DNA of 46,526 nt from Oscillospiraceae bacterium (lineage in GTDB: Bacteria > Bacillota > Clostridia > Oscillospirales > Oscillospiraceae), in contig JAFSCK010000122.1 of NCBI GenBank assembly GCA_017436785.1, positions 1-46,526 on the forward strand, given 5' to 3'. Both the position numbers and the translations under genes were made by a program. This document shows positions 22,846 through 30,115 of the stretch, piece by piece (within the stretch, counting starts at the first letter, position 1; each line of letters opens with the position of its first letter). Below the pieces are notes generated by a model, which saw nothing but the letters and a program-made list of their open reading frames with translations, had not been told where the DNA came from and searched no databases.

Positions 22846-23115
22846 ATGCGGATATTAGAAAAATTCTGGAAGGGAGAAGTGGCACCGGGCGAACGGTGCC
22901 ATATCTCCAAAGGGGAGTATTCCAAGAGCTATGCAGCAATGGTAGACAGTGAAGAATATTTGCAGAAGAATTTGACCGGGGAGGACTTGCAGCAGTTTCA
23001 GCAATTCCGGGACGCTGAACTGAACATGAGCCGCCTGTCAGACTTCGATAACTTTGCAGAGGGCTTCCAGCTGGGTGTGCTGCTGATTCTGGATATATGG
23101 GAGGGGACAGCATGA
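22846..23115 (+). CDS. DUF6809-like small protein
   Basis: 89 residues from ATG 22846 (GGGGG 8 bases upstream); an ATG at 22828 overlapping the previous stop is an alternative start adding 6 residues. The pattern LEKFWKGEVAPGERC at the N-terminus and DNFAEGFQLGVLLILDI at the C-terminus matches DUF6809 as I remember it, a family found in clostridial mobile elements without known function. The stop overlaps the recombinase start (ATGA). Confidence 0.7.
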   Translation: MRILEKFWKGEVAPGERCHISKGEYSKSYAAMVDSEEYLQKNLTGEDLQQFQQFRDAELNMSRLSDFDNFAEGFQLGVLLILDIWEGTA

Positions 23116-23699
23116 ACCGGGGATACAGCCGCTGCTCCACCAATGAGGGCAAGCAAGACATAAACCGCCAAGTCCGGGAGCTGAAGGAAGCTGGTGCCGA
23201 TGTGGTCTATATGGAGTATGAACACGGGGATGCCAAGGTGAAGAGCCAGCAGCAAGCCATGTTCGCAGAAGCAGAACCGGGAGATACCATCATCGTTCTG
23301 GAAGTCTCCCGGCTTGCCAGAAGTACACAGCAGCTATGTGAGATTATCGAACGAATCCGGGAAAAGCGGCTGCGGCTGGTGATCGTAGGCAGCATTACCC
23401 TTGATTGCCGGGATGGACAGGCTGATCCCATGAGCGAAGCATTTTTGCAGATGGCGGGTGTATTCAGCCAATTGGAGCTTGCCATGATCCGGGCAAGGGT
23501 GCTTTCTGGAATGGCAAACGCCGCCGCCAAGGGAGCCAAGATCGGCAGACCGCAAGTGACCGCTGATAATCTCCCGGCAACCTTCCTGCGGCACTACCCG
23601 GCGTATAAGAAAGGGCAGTTGAATGTGTCGGAACTGGCAAGGGTCTGTGATCTGAGCCGGACTACGGTTTATAAGTATATTGCGCTTTTGGAAAGATAA
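23112..23699 (+). CDS. Serine recombinase, resolvase/invertase type
   Basis: 195 residues, the length of a classical small resolvase. N-terminal catalytic domain: GYSRCSTN with catalytic Ser9, EVSRLARSTQ with the active-site arginines, and QLELAMIRAR. C-terminal helix-turn-helix: LNVSELARVCDLSRTTVYKY, for DNA binding. It probably resolves or inverts DNA of the element; the integration itself is likely done by the tyrosine integrase. ATG 23112 overlaps the previous stop by 4 bases. A strong hairpin follows. Confidence 0.9.
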   Translation: MNRGYSRCSTNEGKQDINRQVRELKEAGADVVYMEYEHGDAKVKSQQQAMFAEAEPGDTIIVLEVSRLARSTQQLCEIIERIREKRLRLVIVGSITLDCRDGQADPMSEAFLQMAGVFSQLELAMIRARVLSGMANAAAKGAKIGRPQVTADNLPATFLRHYPAYKKGQLNVSELARVCDLSRTTVYKYIALLER

Positions 23700-23729
23700 A
23701 AAACAGGGAGTTTCACTCTCCCTGTTTTT
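23699..23729. terminator. Bidirectional terminator
   Basis: AAAAACAGGGAG / CTCCCTGTTTTT with a short loop. Ends the recombinase operon and, from the other strand, the RCC1-DUF4365 operon. Confidence 0.9.
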
Positions 23730-23733
23730 CTGA

Positions 23734-24249
23734 TTATACGGCTTTAGGCAATCCGTCTTCTTGCGGCTTATATATCGTAGTTGCTAATCGCTGTAGGTTA
23801 CTATCTTCTTTTGCCACAATTTGATTTTTGGGGATTCGTATGTTGATTGTCCGTTGATCTGAAGATAATTTATCAAGCAGATTTGGGTTTGCGACAACGT
23901 ATTCTTGAATCGGTTGATAGTAAACGATTTCATTCGTAGTATCTACTACGAACAACACAAATGCAACGGGTGATTGCAGTGCGTAGTTGATAGTTTTTAC
24001 TTCCAACGGAAAAGATATGTATTTACCGTCCAGTATTTCAACAGGCTTCTGCTTACCTTTAATCTGACCTTCGATTTTATGATTTTTCCACTGGTCATTC
24101 TCCGCAAGTTCTAAGATGCAATCTCTTCCCACATCGCTTCCTGTTTCCAACTTATAATCCCAATGGTCAGAATCTAAGGTATAGACCAGTATCTTCGCAC
24201 TTTTCCTGCTTACTTTTTGTTGTTCTGTATCTTTTGGATATACGGACAT
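23734..24249 (-). CDS. DUF4365-like protein (predicted PD-(D/E)xK nuclease-type)
   Basis: 171 residues. The core SDVGRDCILELAEN followed by EGQIKGKQKP resembles the D...E-x-Q/K arrangement of PD-(D/E)xK nucleases, as proposed for DUF4365; then PVAFVLFVVDTTNEIVYYQPI is the typical next strand pair. No membrane segment. It lies 20 bases after the RCC1-repeat gene on the same strand, so the two form an operon. DUF4365 domains occur in defence-associated proteins. Nuclease activity here is inferred from motif order only. Confidence 0.7.
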   Translation of the reverse strand: MSVYPKDTEQQKVSRKSAKILVYTLDSDHWDYKLETGSDVGRDCILELAENDQWKNHKIEGQIKGKQKPVEILDGKYISFPLEVKTINYALQSPVAFVLFVVDTTNEIVYYQPIQEYVVANPNLLDKLSSDQRTINIRIPKNQIVAKEDSNLQRLATTIYKPQEDGLPKAV

Positions 24250-24269
24250 GGTATCTCTCCGTCTTTTGC

Positions 24270-26123
24270 TTACGCATTTAACTTTTTCAGTTCATCATCA
24301 ATAGCGGCAATCTGTGCTTCCAATTTCTTTTTCTTACCAGAAGAAAAAATCCCCTTGATGTTTGGTAACTCAGCTTGTAATGCCAGCTTTTCTTTTTGAA
24401 GTTCTGCTATACGAGCCTTACGCCTTTCTTCTGCGGCTTTTTCCTCGGCAATTCTGTGTTCTTCTGCGGCTTTTTCTGCTGCGATTCGTAAAGCCTTATT
24501 CCTTACGATATTCCTATCAAGATCTGCCACATCATTAAACAGCTTCAATCCAGAGCAATTCAATTTTCCTGTATTCGGACCTTCTCCACAACTAACTACA
24601 GTTCCATCTGCACAAATGCCGATTGTTAAAAGGGCACCATTTGTCTTGATTGCAACAATATCTTTCCAGTCAGAAACGTTGCATTCTCCCCATTGATTTT
24701 CGCCACACGCAACAACTGTACCACTTTGTGTTAACCCGACTGCGTAACTCGCACCACTATCAATTGCAACAATATTGCTCCAATCATCCACTGACAATTT
24801 ATTTTCATCATCTTTCCACGTGAATACGGTTCCATCGTCTCTTAGGCATATTTTTGTTACGAACGGACCACATATACTTTTAACGTCTCTCCACACTGCG
24901 CTCCGTCCATCAGAGCTAATCAGTTCAACATCACCGTTTTGAGAAAATGCCGCAAACTGATAGCTCACCGCCTTAATATTAGTCACATCACGCAGACTTG
25001 AAATATAAGAATTGGCATTAGCATTCGTATTGCCGTATTTAACTGTGCCATCTCGACATAGTCCAACGGCTACATTAGTAGTTGCATCAACTGCAACGAT
25101 ATCTTTCCATTTGTTAGCGTTCCTGACAATTAAATCCCATTTTTTATCATCAAATCCCAATCCATTACTTCCACAAGCCACCACAGTTCCGTCCATCCGC
25201 AAACCGATGACAAATTCACCCGCAATACGAAGTGCCTTGATATCTCTCCATTTTGAAACAGTGTTATTGATAGTGGTATTTTCGCCGCAAGCGACAACTG
25301 TTCCATCCGCACGAAGACCTACGGTATTACTATAACCTATACCAATGGATATCAGGTTGTTCCATTTTGCTGGGTCGTATGCACCATCCCGGTTATTACA
25401 GACTTGAATTGAACCATCTGCACACAGAGCAACCAGATGTCCGTCTATAACATCAATCATTACAGAACAGTCAGGGTCATTCAGTCGTTCACGAATTTCA
25501 GCCAGCCGCTTTACACTATTCTCTGCATTTCCGCAAAGTGTCGTTAGCTGGTTTACCAGCGTATCATTTCCGTAACGAATTGCTTTTTGGTAGTTCCTGC
25601 TTTCGGATAGCGGTTCTTTACATTGAGCAAGTTCCTCTAAGGTATGAGCCTTCTTTTCGACCATCAGCTTTGCAAGATATGCTTCTGCCAATTCGGGATC
25701 TCTATCAAGGCAAGATTCACTATAGGCATTTGCAGATGCCCAATCGCCATCCTCTAAGAAAATAAAAGCTCTTTTGAGTAATGCTTCTGTTGAAGCGGTA
25801 GTGTTGATATTGATTGCCGGGGATACTGGTGCCTCAAGCGCAGGAGAAGAATGACTATGCTTTTTTTCTTCACCAAAGTAAGGGGATAGGTTGCGAGAAT
25901 GACAATGAGGACACTGGTTAAAATCAATTACTTTGTCGTTGTATCGATCCGCTTGCCCTTGTAAATGATGTGTTTGAAGTACACTTCCACCTCCTAATAT
26001 CGATGCTAATGCTCCGACGGATTCTAAAGCAGCAATACCGGCATTACTTGCGTTTTTCTTTAGGTCTTCATCCGTATAGCAGAATATGTGACCACATACA
26101 TTACATTTCATTTTATATTCCAT
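24270..26123 (-). CDS. RCC1-like repeat protein with zinc ribbon and coiled coil
   Basis: 617 residues. Order: N-terminal zinc ribbon (CNVCGHIFCYTD ... QCPHCHSRN, residues about 8-75); a short TPR-like helical part (about 110-170); eight RCC1-like repeats (about 220-530), each with a variant of ADGTVVACGEN preceded by a W-x-DIVAI strand; and a charged C-terminal coiled coil (about 545-617). The repeats should fold as a beta-propeller, a binding surface. No enzyme motif is seen. GGAGG precedes ATG 26123. It is followed by the DUF4365 gene, and its promoter carries a palindrome also found before the WYL regulator gene. A sensor or scaffold partner for the nuclease-like protein is my inference. 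Confidence 0.75.
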   Translation of the reverse strand: MEYKMKCNVCGHIFCYTDEDLKKNASNAGIAALESVGALASILGGGSVLQTHHLQGQADRYNDKVIDFNQCPHCHSRNLSPYFGEEKKHSHSSPALEAPVSPAININTTASTEALLKRAFIFLEDGDWASANAYSESCLDRDPELAEAYLAKLMVEKKAHTLEELAQCKEPLSESRNYQKAIRYGNDTLVNQLTTLCGNAENSVKRLAEIRERLNDPDCSVMIDVIDGHLVALCADGSIQVCNNRDGAYDPAKWNNLISIGIGYSNTVGLRADGTVVACGENTTINNTVSKWRDIKALRIAGEFVIGLRMDGTVVACGSNGLGFDDKKWDLIVRNANKWKDIVAVDATTNVAVGLCRDGTVKYGNTNANANSYISSLRDVTNIKAVSYQFAAFSQNGDVELISSDGRSAVWRDVKSICGPFVTKICLRDDGTVFTWKDDENKLSVDDWSNIVAIDSGASYAVGLTQSGTVVACGENQWGECNVSDWKDIVAIKTNGALLTIGICADGTVVSCGEGPNTGKLNCSGLKLFNDVADLDRNIVRNKALRIAAEKAAEEHRIAEEKAAEERRKARIAELQKEKLALQAELPNIKGIFSSGKKKKLEAQIAAIDDELKKLNA

Positions 26124-26190
26124 GCAAACATTCCTCCATCAATGTAGTCTTAAAAATGTTGAAACAACGTTTTTCGACTTTAACAAAACT

Positions 26191-26219
26191 ATAATAACAT
26201 TTTGAAAAGTGCATTTCAA
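26191..26219 (-). promoter_or_regulatory. Promoter of the RCC1-DUF4365 operon
   Basis: Minus strand: TTGAAA (26214-26219), 17 bases, TATTAT (26191-26196). Its -35 and spacer are covered by the palindrome at 26202-26219. Confidence 0.65.
26202..26219. promoter_or_regulatory. Operator A of the cargo module
   Basis: TTGAAAAGTGCATTTCAA, palindrome with TGCA centre. The same site, inverted, occurs at 26608-26625. Probably bound by the WYL or XRE regulator encoded next to it. Confidence 0.65.
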
Positions 26220-26247
26220 GCGTTATCGCATTTTTATAACGAATGAT

Positions 26248-26275
26248 TTGCTATAAAAATGCTCTATTCTATACG
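26248..26275 (+). promoter_or_regulatory. Possible promoter of the XRE-WYL genes
   Basis: TTGCTA, 16 bases, TATACG, 18 bases before the start codon. Weak match; an alternative uses TATAAA at 26252. Confidence 0.35.
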
Positions 26276-26292
26276 GGAAGGGAGTTGACCGT

Positions 26293-26604
26293 ATGGATAT
26301 TGAATTTGTCCGGGAACGGATTACGCAACTGCGGCTGCAAAAGGACGTATCAGAATACAAAATGAGCTACGATTTAGGTCACAGTCGGGGCTATATCAAC
26401 AACATCTCTTCTGGAAAAACGCTGCCCTCCATGACAGAGTTTTTTGCAATTTGTGATTATTTCGAAATCTCTCCCGCCGAGTTCTTCAGTGCCAAAACCG
26501 AAAATCCCAAGCTGTCCCGTACAGTTACGGAGCTTTTGGAACAGCTTGACCAAGAGGATCTGGAGTTGACCCTAACCAACATCCAGCGACTACTGCGCAG
26601 ATAA
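26293..26604 (+). CDS. XRE-family regulator of the cargo module
   Basis: 103 residues. Helix-turn-helix in residues 5-65: VRERITQLRLQKDVSEYKMS, GHSRGYINNISSGKTLPSMT, FFAICDYFEISPAEFF. The rest is a short acidic helix that may dimerise (LEQLDQEDLELTLTNIQ). GGGAG upstream of the ATG. It is divergent from the RCC1-DUF4365 operon and 34 bases ahead of the WYL gene, with which it is probably co-transcribed. Confidence 0.85.
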   Translation: MDIEFVRERITQLRLQKDVSEYKMSYDLGHSRGYINNISSGKTLPSMTEFFAICDYFEISPAEFFSAKTENPKLSRTVTELLEQLDQEDLELTLTNIQRLLRR

Positions 26605-26607
26605 TTT

Positions 26608-26625
26608 TTGAAAATGCACTTTCAA
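26608..26625. promoter_or_regulatory. Operator B of the cargo module
   Basis: TTGAAAATGCACTTTCAA, the inverted counterpart of operator A, between the XRE stop and the WYL start, touching the WYL ribosome site (AAAGGGG at 26624-26630). Suggests autoregulation. Confidence 0.65.
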
Positions 26626-26638
26626 AGGGGTTGCCGCA

Positions 26639-27826
26639 ATGGCTGAAGAAATCATCTATAAAAAAGTAACCCGTAAAGCAGACAAGGGTTTGGAAGGGAA
26701 GATCATTGCTAAGCACGGCAAGCAGAAGGATCAGAAGCTGAAACCCTACCTTGTGCTGCAATACCTTCTGAAATACTCTGACGAGAATAACACCCGAACA
26801 GCCTATGACATTATCGGCTATTTGGAGGGCTGCGGCATACACGCCGAACGCCGTTCCATTTACAAGGATGTTGAGGACATTAACCGTATTTTGCTCATGC
26901 TCCAAGAGGATGTAGACCTTGAAGAAGCGGATATGATGATTGCGGAAGCGGAGGAATCCGGGGATGAAGAGGAAATTGCCGAACTGAAAACGATCCGCTA
27001 TGACCGCTCCAAGAAAGGCTTTTATGTCCGGCAGCGGAAATTCGATGTAAACGATATGCGTCTGCTGGCTGAGTGCGTGTATGCTGCAAAATTCATTGCA
27101 GAGGGTCAGGCGAAGCGGCTGGTGGATGTGGTCTGTGATTTTGTCAGTGAGGAACAGGCTCAGAGAATCAGACACAACGCATTTCTGACGGATAGAGTTA
27201 AGACCGACAACAGAAGCGTTCTAAATAACATTTCCGCCATTAACGAAGCCATGAGCCGACACATCGACGGGCAACCCCACACCCCGGAGAAAATCAGCTT
27301 CAAGTACCTGAAGCATTCCGTTAGCGATATGAGCAAGCAAGTGGAACGCAAGGCTGGCTCCCGGTACAAGGTCAGCCCTTTCCAGTTACTTATCAATGAC
27401 GGTAACTACTATCTTCTGGCTTTTGCAGATTACGCTCAGGATATGAGAACCTATCGTGTTGACCGTATGAAGGATATCCGTTTCACCGGGGAGCCGAGAG
27501 ATGGAGACGAAATATTTAAGACAATTGATATAAAATCCTACACCAAACGGGTATTCTCTATGTTTGGCGGTGAGCGAAAGTTGGTAGAAATGCACTTTGC
27601 AAACGCACTTCTGGATGCAGTTGTTGACCGCTTCGGCACAAAATACGTCCAGTATGGCAGAGTAGACGAAGATCATTTCAGTGTAACCGCAACAGTGGAG
27701 ATCAGCGATCAGTTCTATGGCTGGCTGCTGGGTTTTGGTGATAGTGCAAAGCTAACCTACCCGGAGGAGCTTGTGGAGAAATTCCGGGCGTATCTGGATA
27801 AGATTAGAGCCTTGTACGGAAGTTGA
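26639..27826 (+). CDS. WYL-domain transcriptional regulator
   Basis: 395 residues. The N-terminal winged helix covers about residues 25-90 (KPYLVLQYLLKYSDENNTRT, GIHAERRSIYKDVEDINRI). The WYL domain follows at about residues 205-300 (KYKVSPFQLLINDGNYYLLAF, RTYRVDRMKDIRFTGEPR), and the WCX-type C-terminal domain ends the protein. WYL proteins sense nucleic acid or nucleotide ligands and often control phage-defence loci (BrxR-like, CapW). Its position beside the RCC1-DUF4365 operon, with shared palindromes, makes it the likely switch for that operon. Confidence 0.9.
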   Translation: MAEEIIYKKVTRKADKGLEGKIIAKHGKQKDQKLKPYLVLQYLLKYSDENNTRTAYDIIGYLEGCGIHAERRSIYKDVEDINRILLMLQEDVDLEEADMMIAEAEESGDEEEIAELKTIRYDRSKKGFYVRQRKFDVNDMRLLAECVYAAKFIAEGQAKRLVDVVCDFVSEEQAQRIRHNAFLTDRVKTDNRSVLNNISAINEAMSRHIDGQPHTPEKISFKYLKHSVSDMSKQVERKAGSRYKVSPFQLLINDGNYYLLAFADYAQDMRTYRVDRMKDIRFTGEPRDGDEIFKTIDIKSYTKRVFSMFGGERKLVEMHFANALLDAVVDRFGTKYVQYGRVDEDHFSVTATVEISDQFYGWLLGFGDSAKLTYPEELVEKFRAYLDKIRALYGS

Positions 27827-27837
27827 ATAAAAGATGT

Positions 27838-27879
27838 TAAAAAGGAGTAAGAATCTTGCTTGATTCTTACTCCTTTTTG
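27838..27879. terminator. Bidirectional terminator between WYL and integrase genes
   Basis: AAAAGGAGTAAGAATC / GATTCTTACTCCTTTT with a 5-base loop. It ends the WYL transcript from the left and the integrase transcript from the right. Confidence 0.9.
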
Positions 27880-27913
27880 CTTATGGAGTTGTTAAATAGT
27901 TGAATGTTAAGAT

Positions 27914-28900
27914 TCAAAAGTTGTTCATTGGGCTGGCTCTGTGGTACTGCTTGCTAATATCGTCGTCGGTCAGATCCAAATATGCTTTTTCAGTAACCTC
28001 CACGCTGGAATGTCCGAGAATCTTACTGAGGGTAAAAATATCCATGCCGTTCATCAGACACCTTTTGGCAAAATTATTTCTCAGACAATGGGGCGTGTAC
28101 GCTTCGTTCAATCCGGCACGAAGGATGTATTTCTTGAAGTTGCTTTCAAAGTTACCCACGCCGATGGAGCCGCCGTGTTCTTTGACAGGGAAGAGGTAGT
28201 CACTCTCCACATACCTGTCCTTAAATTGCAGCCATCGCCGAAGCACAATTTCCGTCTTGGGGGAGAAGTACACTGTCCTGTCTTTTCTGCCTTTGGTTTC
28301 TTCGGCTCTGAGGTTGATTCTCTTTCTGCCCAGTTCCAGATCCGTCACAAGAACCGTGGAACATTCGCCCAGACGCATACCACTGTCAAGCATGAGCATG
28401 ACCATTACATAATCCCGATGTTCTGTGAAATAGGACTTATCAAATTTGGAAAGTAGCTTCTTCAGATCTTCGTCCGAGAGGAAGACTTTCGCCTGTCGGT
28501 TATGTTTCAGTTGGCGGATTCGCTTCATAGGATTCTTGCGGATGATATACTCTCGTTCCATCCAATTAAAGAATACTCTGATATTGCGGATGTAATTGTT
28601 AATGGTGGTAACGCTGACAGGCTTGCGGTAATCCCTTCTGCGGTCTGGACAGTTCTTGCTTTTGGAAAGATCGTTGACATAGAAGGTGTATTTTCCCCGC
28701 AACATTAAGTCGTCAATGTACTTGCGGATCACATTCTCCGTAATCTTATCCACAGTGTAAATCTTCAGTTCATCGGACAGCCAACGACCGAACAAATGAA
28801 GGGTTTGTTCATAGCTGCTCATGGTTTTTTCTCTCAATTGGGTACTGCGGCAATAAAGCATAAATTCATCGGTAAGCCACTCAAAATCTAAATTTTTCAT
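27914..28900 (-). CDS. int: Tyrosine integrase of the spo0A element
   Basis: 328 residues, XerC/D-like. A SAM-like core-binding domain (about 5-125) is followed by the catalytic domain with all active residues: Arg176 in SGMRLGE, Lys203 in ETKGRKDR, His271 and Arg274 in PHCLRNNF, His297 in LGHSS and Tyr307 in TEKAYLDL. ATG 28900 has AGGAG at 28911-28915; an ATG 7 codons upstream lies inside the hairpin and has no site. The gene is 172 bases behind spo0A on the same strand, and its ribosome site is buried in the spo0A terminator. It presumably integrates the element into the spo0A coding sequence and, with partners, excises it. Confidence 0.92.
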   Translation of the reverse strand: MKNLDFEWLTDEFMLYCRSTQLREKTMSSYEQTLHLFGRWLSDELKIYTVDKITENVIRKYIDDLMLRGKYTFYVNDLSKSKNCPDRRRDYRKPVSVTTINNYIRNIRVFFNWMEREYIIRKNPMKRIRQLKHNRQAKVFLSDEDLKKLLSKFDKSYFTEHRDYVMVMLMLDSGMRLGECSTVLVTDLELGRKRINLRAEETKGRKDRTVYFSPKTEIVLRRWLQFKDRYVESDYLFPVKEHGGSIGVGNFESNFKKYILRAGLNEAYTPHCLRNNFAKRCLMNGMDIFTLSKILGHSSVEVTEKAYLDLTDDDISKQYHRASPMNNF

Positions 28901-28906
28901 ACAAAA

Positions 28907-28955
28907 AATACTCCTGTTCATTGGGGTGATTTTGACCCAATAAAGCAGGAGTATT
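28907..28955 (-). terminator. spo0A terminator that overlaps the integrase ribosome site
   Basis: AATACTCCTG / CAGGAGTATT outer arms, ATTGGG/CCCAAT inner arms, then TTTTTTG on the minus strand. The integrase AGGAG lies in the outer arm, so in read-through RNA it would be masked. Confidence 0.85.
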
Positions 28956-29071
28956 CATTGGTACAACGAAAAAAGTTCATCGGTATGAAAACCCGATTTT
29001 ATACCTATCAATCACATCTTCATTGCATTGGCAAGCCAAAAGAAAAAAGCCGAAAACCTGTTGCGGCACAA

Positions 29072-29851
29072 TCAGAAATTGGCAACCTCGGAAGACTTCA
29101 GCTGAAGCTGCAATTTGTCAGCGATAAGGGCAATGAACTCAGAATTCGTTGGCTTTCCCTTGGTATTGCTGACCGTATACCCAAAGAATCTTTGCAAAGT
29201 ATCCAGGTCCCCTCTGTCCCAGGCTACCTCGATGGCGTGTCTGATTGCCCGTTCTACGCGGCTGGGTGTGGTCTGGAATGTTTTCGCCACCTGAGGGTAC
29301 AATACTTTTGTGATGGCGTTGATGACATCCATATCATTGACGGCGATGATGATAGCCTCTCTTAAATACTGATAGCCCTTGATATGGGCGGGGACGCCGA
29401 TCTCGTGAATGATGCTGGTGACGAGGCTTTCGATATTATTCTTGTCCATCCGGCGGCGGTCGGGGTACCGGAGGCTCTCCCCGCCCCGGATCTCTTCCAA
29501 CCGCTCCACCAGCGCGGTCATATCGCAGGGCTTCAGCATCAGATACCGGACCCCTAGATTGGCAGCGGCGGCGGAAACATATTCAGTAACAAAGCCGGAG
29601 GTAGCCAGTGTGATGGGCTTCCGGTCCAGATTGGCAATGGTTTTCAAAACGCTGATGCCGTCTTTTTTGGCAAGCATCAGGTCCAGCACCAGAACATCGG
29701 GTCTTCTTTCTTCGATCATGCGGATGGCCTGCTCCCCATCAGAGGCTGTCCCCACTACCTGAAAACCGTCGGTCCGCTGCAATGCGGCAGTCAGCCCGGT
29801 GCAAAAGTCCTCAGCGCTGTCGGCGATGAGAACGGTGGTTGCATGTTCCAT
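29072..29851 (-). CDS. spo0A: Sporulation master regulator Spo0A (hybrid, 3' end supplied by element)
   Basis: 259 residues, normal length. The receiver domain (1-120) has the phospho-acceptor Asp57 in VLVLDLM and Lys107 in LMLKPCD. The Spo0A DNA-binding domain (about 140-250) has [30 protein letters not shown] and [21 protein letters not shown] 29851 is set by AGGAG 7 bases upstream. Codons 178-259 duplicate those at 17574-17822 with only silent changes; the element border falls at codons 177/178, so the gene is a chromosomal 5' part joined to an element-borne 3' part. It controls entry into sporulation. Integrity of the hybrid protein suggests selection to keep it working. Confidence 0.95.
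   Translation of the reverse strand: MEHATTVLIADSAEDFCTGLTAALQRTDGFQVVGTASDGEQAIRMIEERRPDVLVLDLMLAKKDGISVLKTIANLDRKPITLATSGFVTEYVSAAAANLGVRYLMLKPCDMTALVERLEEIRGGESLRYPDRRRMDKNNIESLVTSIIHEIGVPAHIKGYQYLREAIIIAVNDMDVINAITKVLYPQVAKTFQTTPSRVERAIRHAIEVAWDRGDLDTLQRFFGYTVSNTKGKPTNSEFIALIADKLQLQLKSSEVANF
29310..29320. repeat. Right attachment-site core of the spo0A element
   Basis: GTGATGGC plus three bases, counterpart of 17812-17822. Sequence to the right (29321 onward) is found only here and belongs to the host spo0A 5' part. Confidence 0.55.
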
Positions 29852-29916
29852 ACATTCCTCTCCTGTCATGTAAATTCTCCCCAGTACGCGGCGGTTGTGC
29901 CGCGTGCGACACCTAA

Positions 29917-29945
29917 AGAATAGCATGAAGTACACTGATTTGCAA
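29917..29945 (-). promoter_or_regulatory. spo0A promoter
   Basis: Minus strand: TTGCAA (29940-29945), 17 bases, TATTCT (29917-29922), 66 bases before the start. A CGCGGC/GCCGCG hairpin lies in the leader near 29886-29903. Confidence 0.6.
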
Positions 29946-30115
29946 GAAGAAATCGAAACAATCGCTCGTCAAAATATGCGGTATTTTTACAAATACCTGT
30001 CGAAAAAATTACTTTTCAGAAGAAAAAGGGAGAAAGGACGGAGCCCGCAGACACAGGTTGACGGGAGGCATGTTCTGGTGTAAAATAATCTCATACAAAA
30101 AAGGAGGAACGCAAC

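Larger units (their letters stand above)
17823..29320. mobile_element. Integrated element inside spo0A, about 11.5 kb
   Basis: Bounded by the point where spo0A homology starts and ends in its two copies. The right end carries a tyrosine integrase and a replacement spo0A 3' end that restores a 259-residue Spo0A. The interior holds about 15 genes: helix-turn-helix proteins, a serine recombinase, a SprT-like metalloprotein, a GIY-YIG nuclease, an XRE repressor with operators, and an RCC1/DUF4365 pair with its own regulators. There are no capsid, tail, relaxase or type IV secretion genes, so it is a small genomic island or satellite-like element and not a full phage or ICE. Confidence 0.85.

Noticed and set aside
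17823-29320. Classification of the island as a complete prophage or ICE
   Set aside because: No structural, lysis, packaging, relaxase or secretion genes are present.
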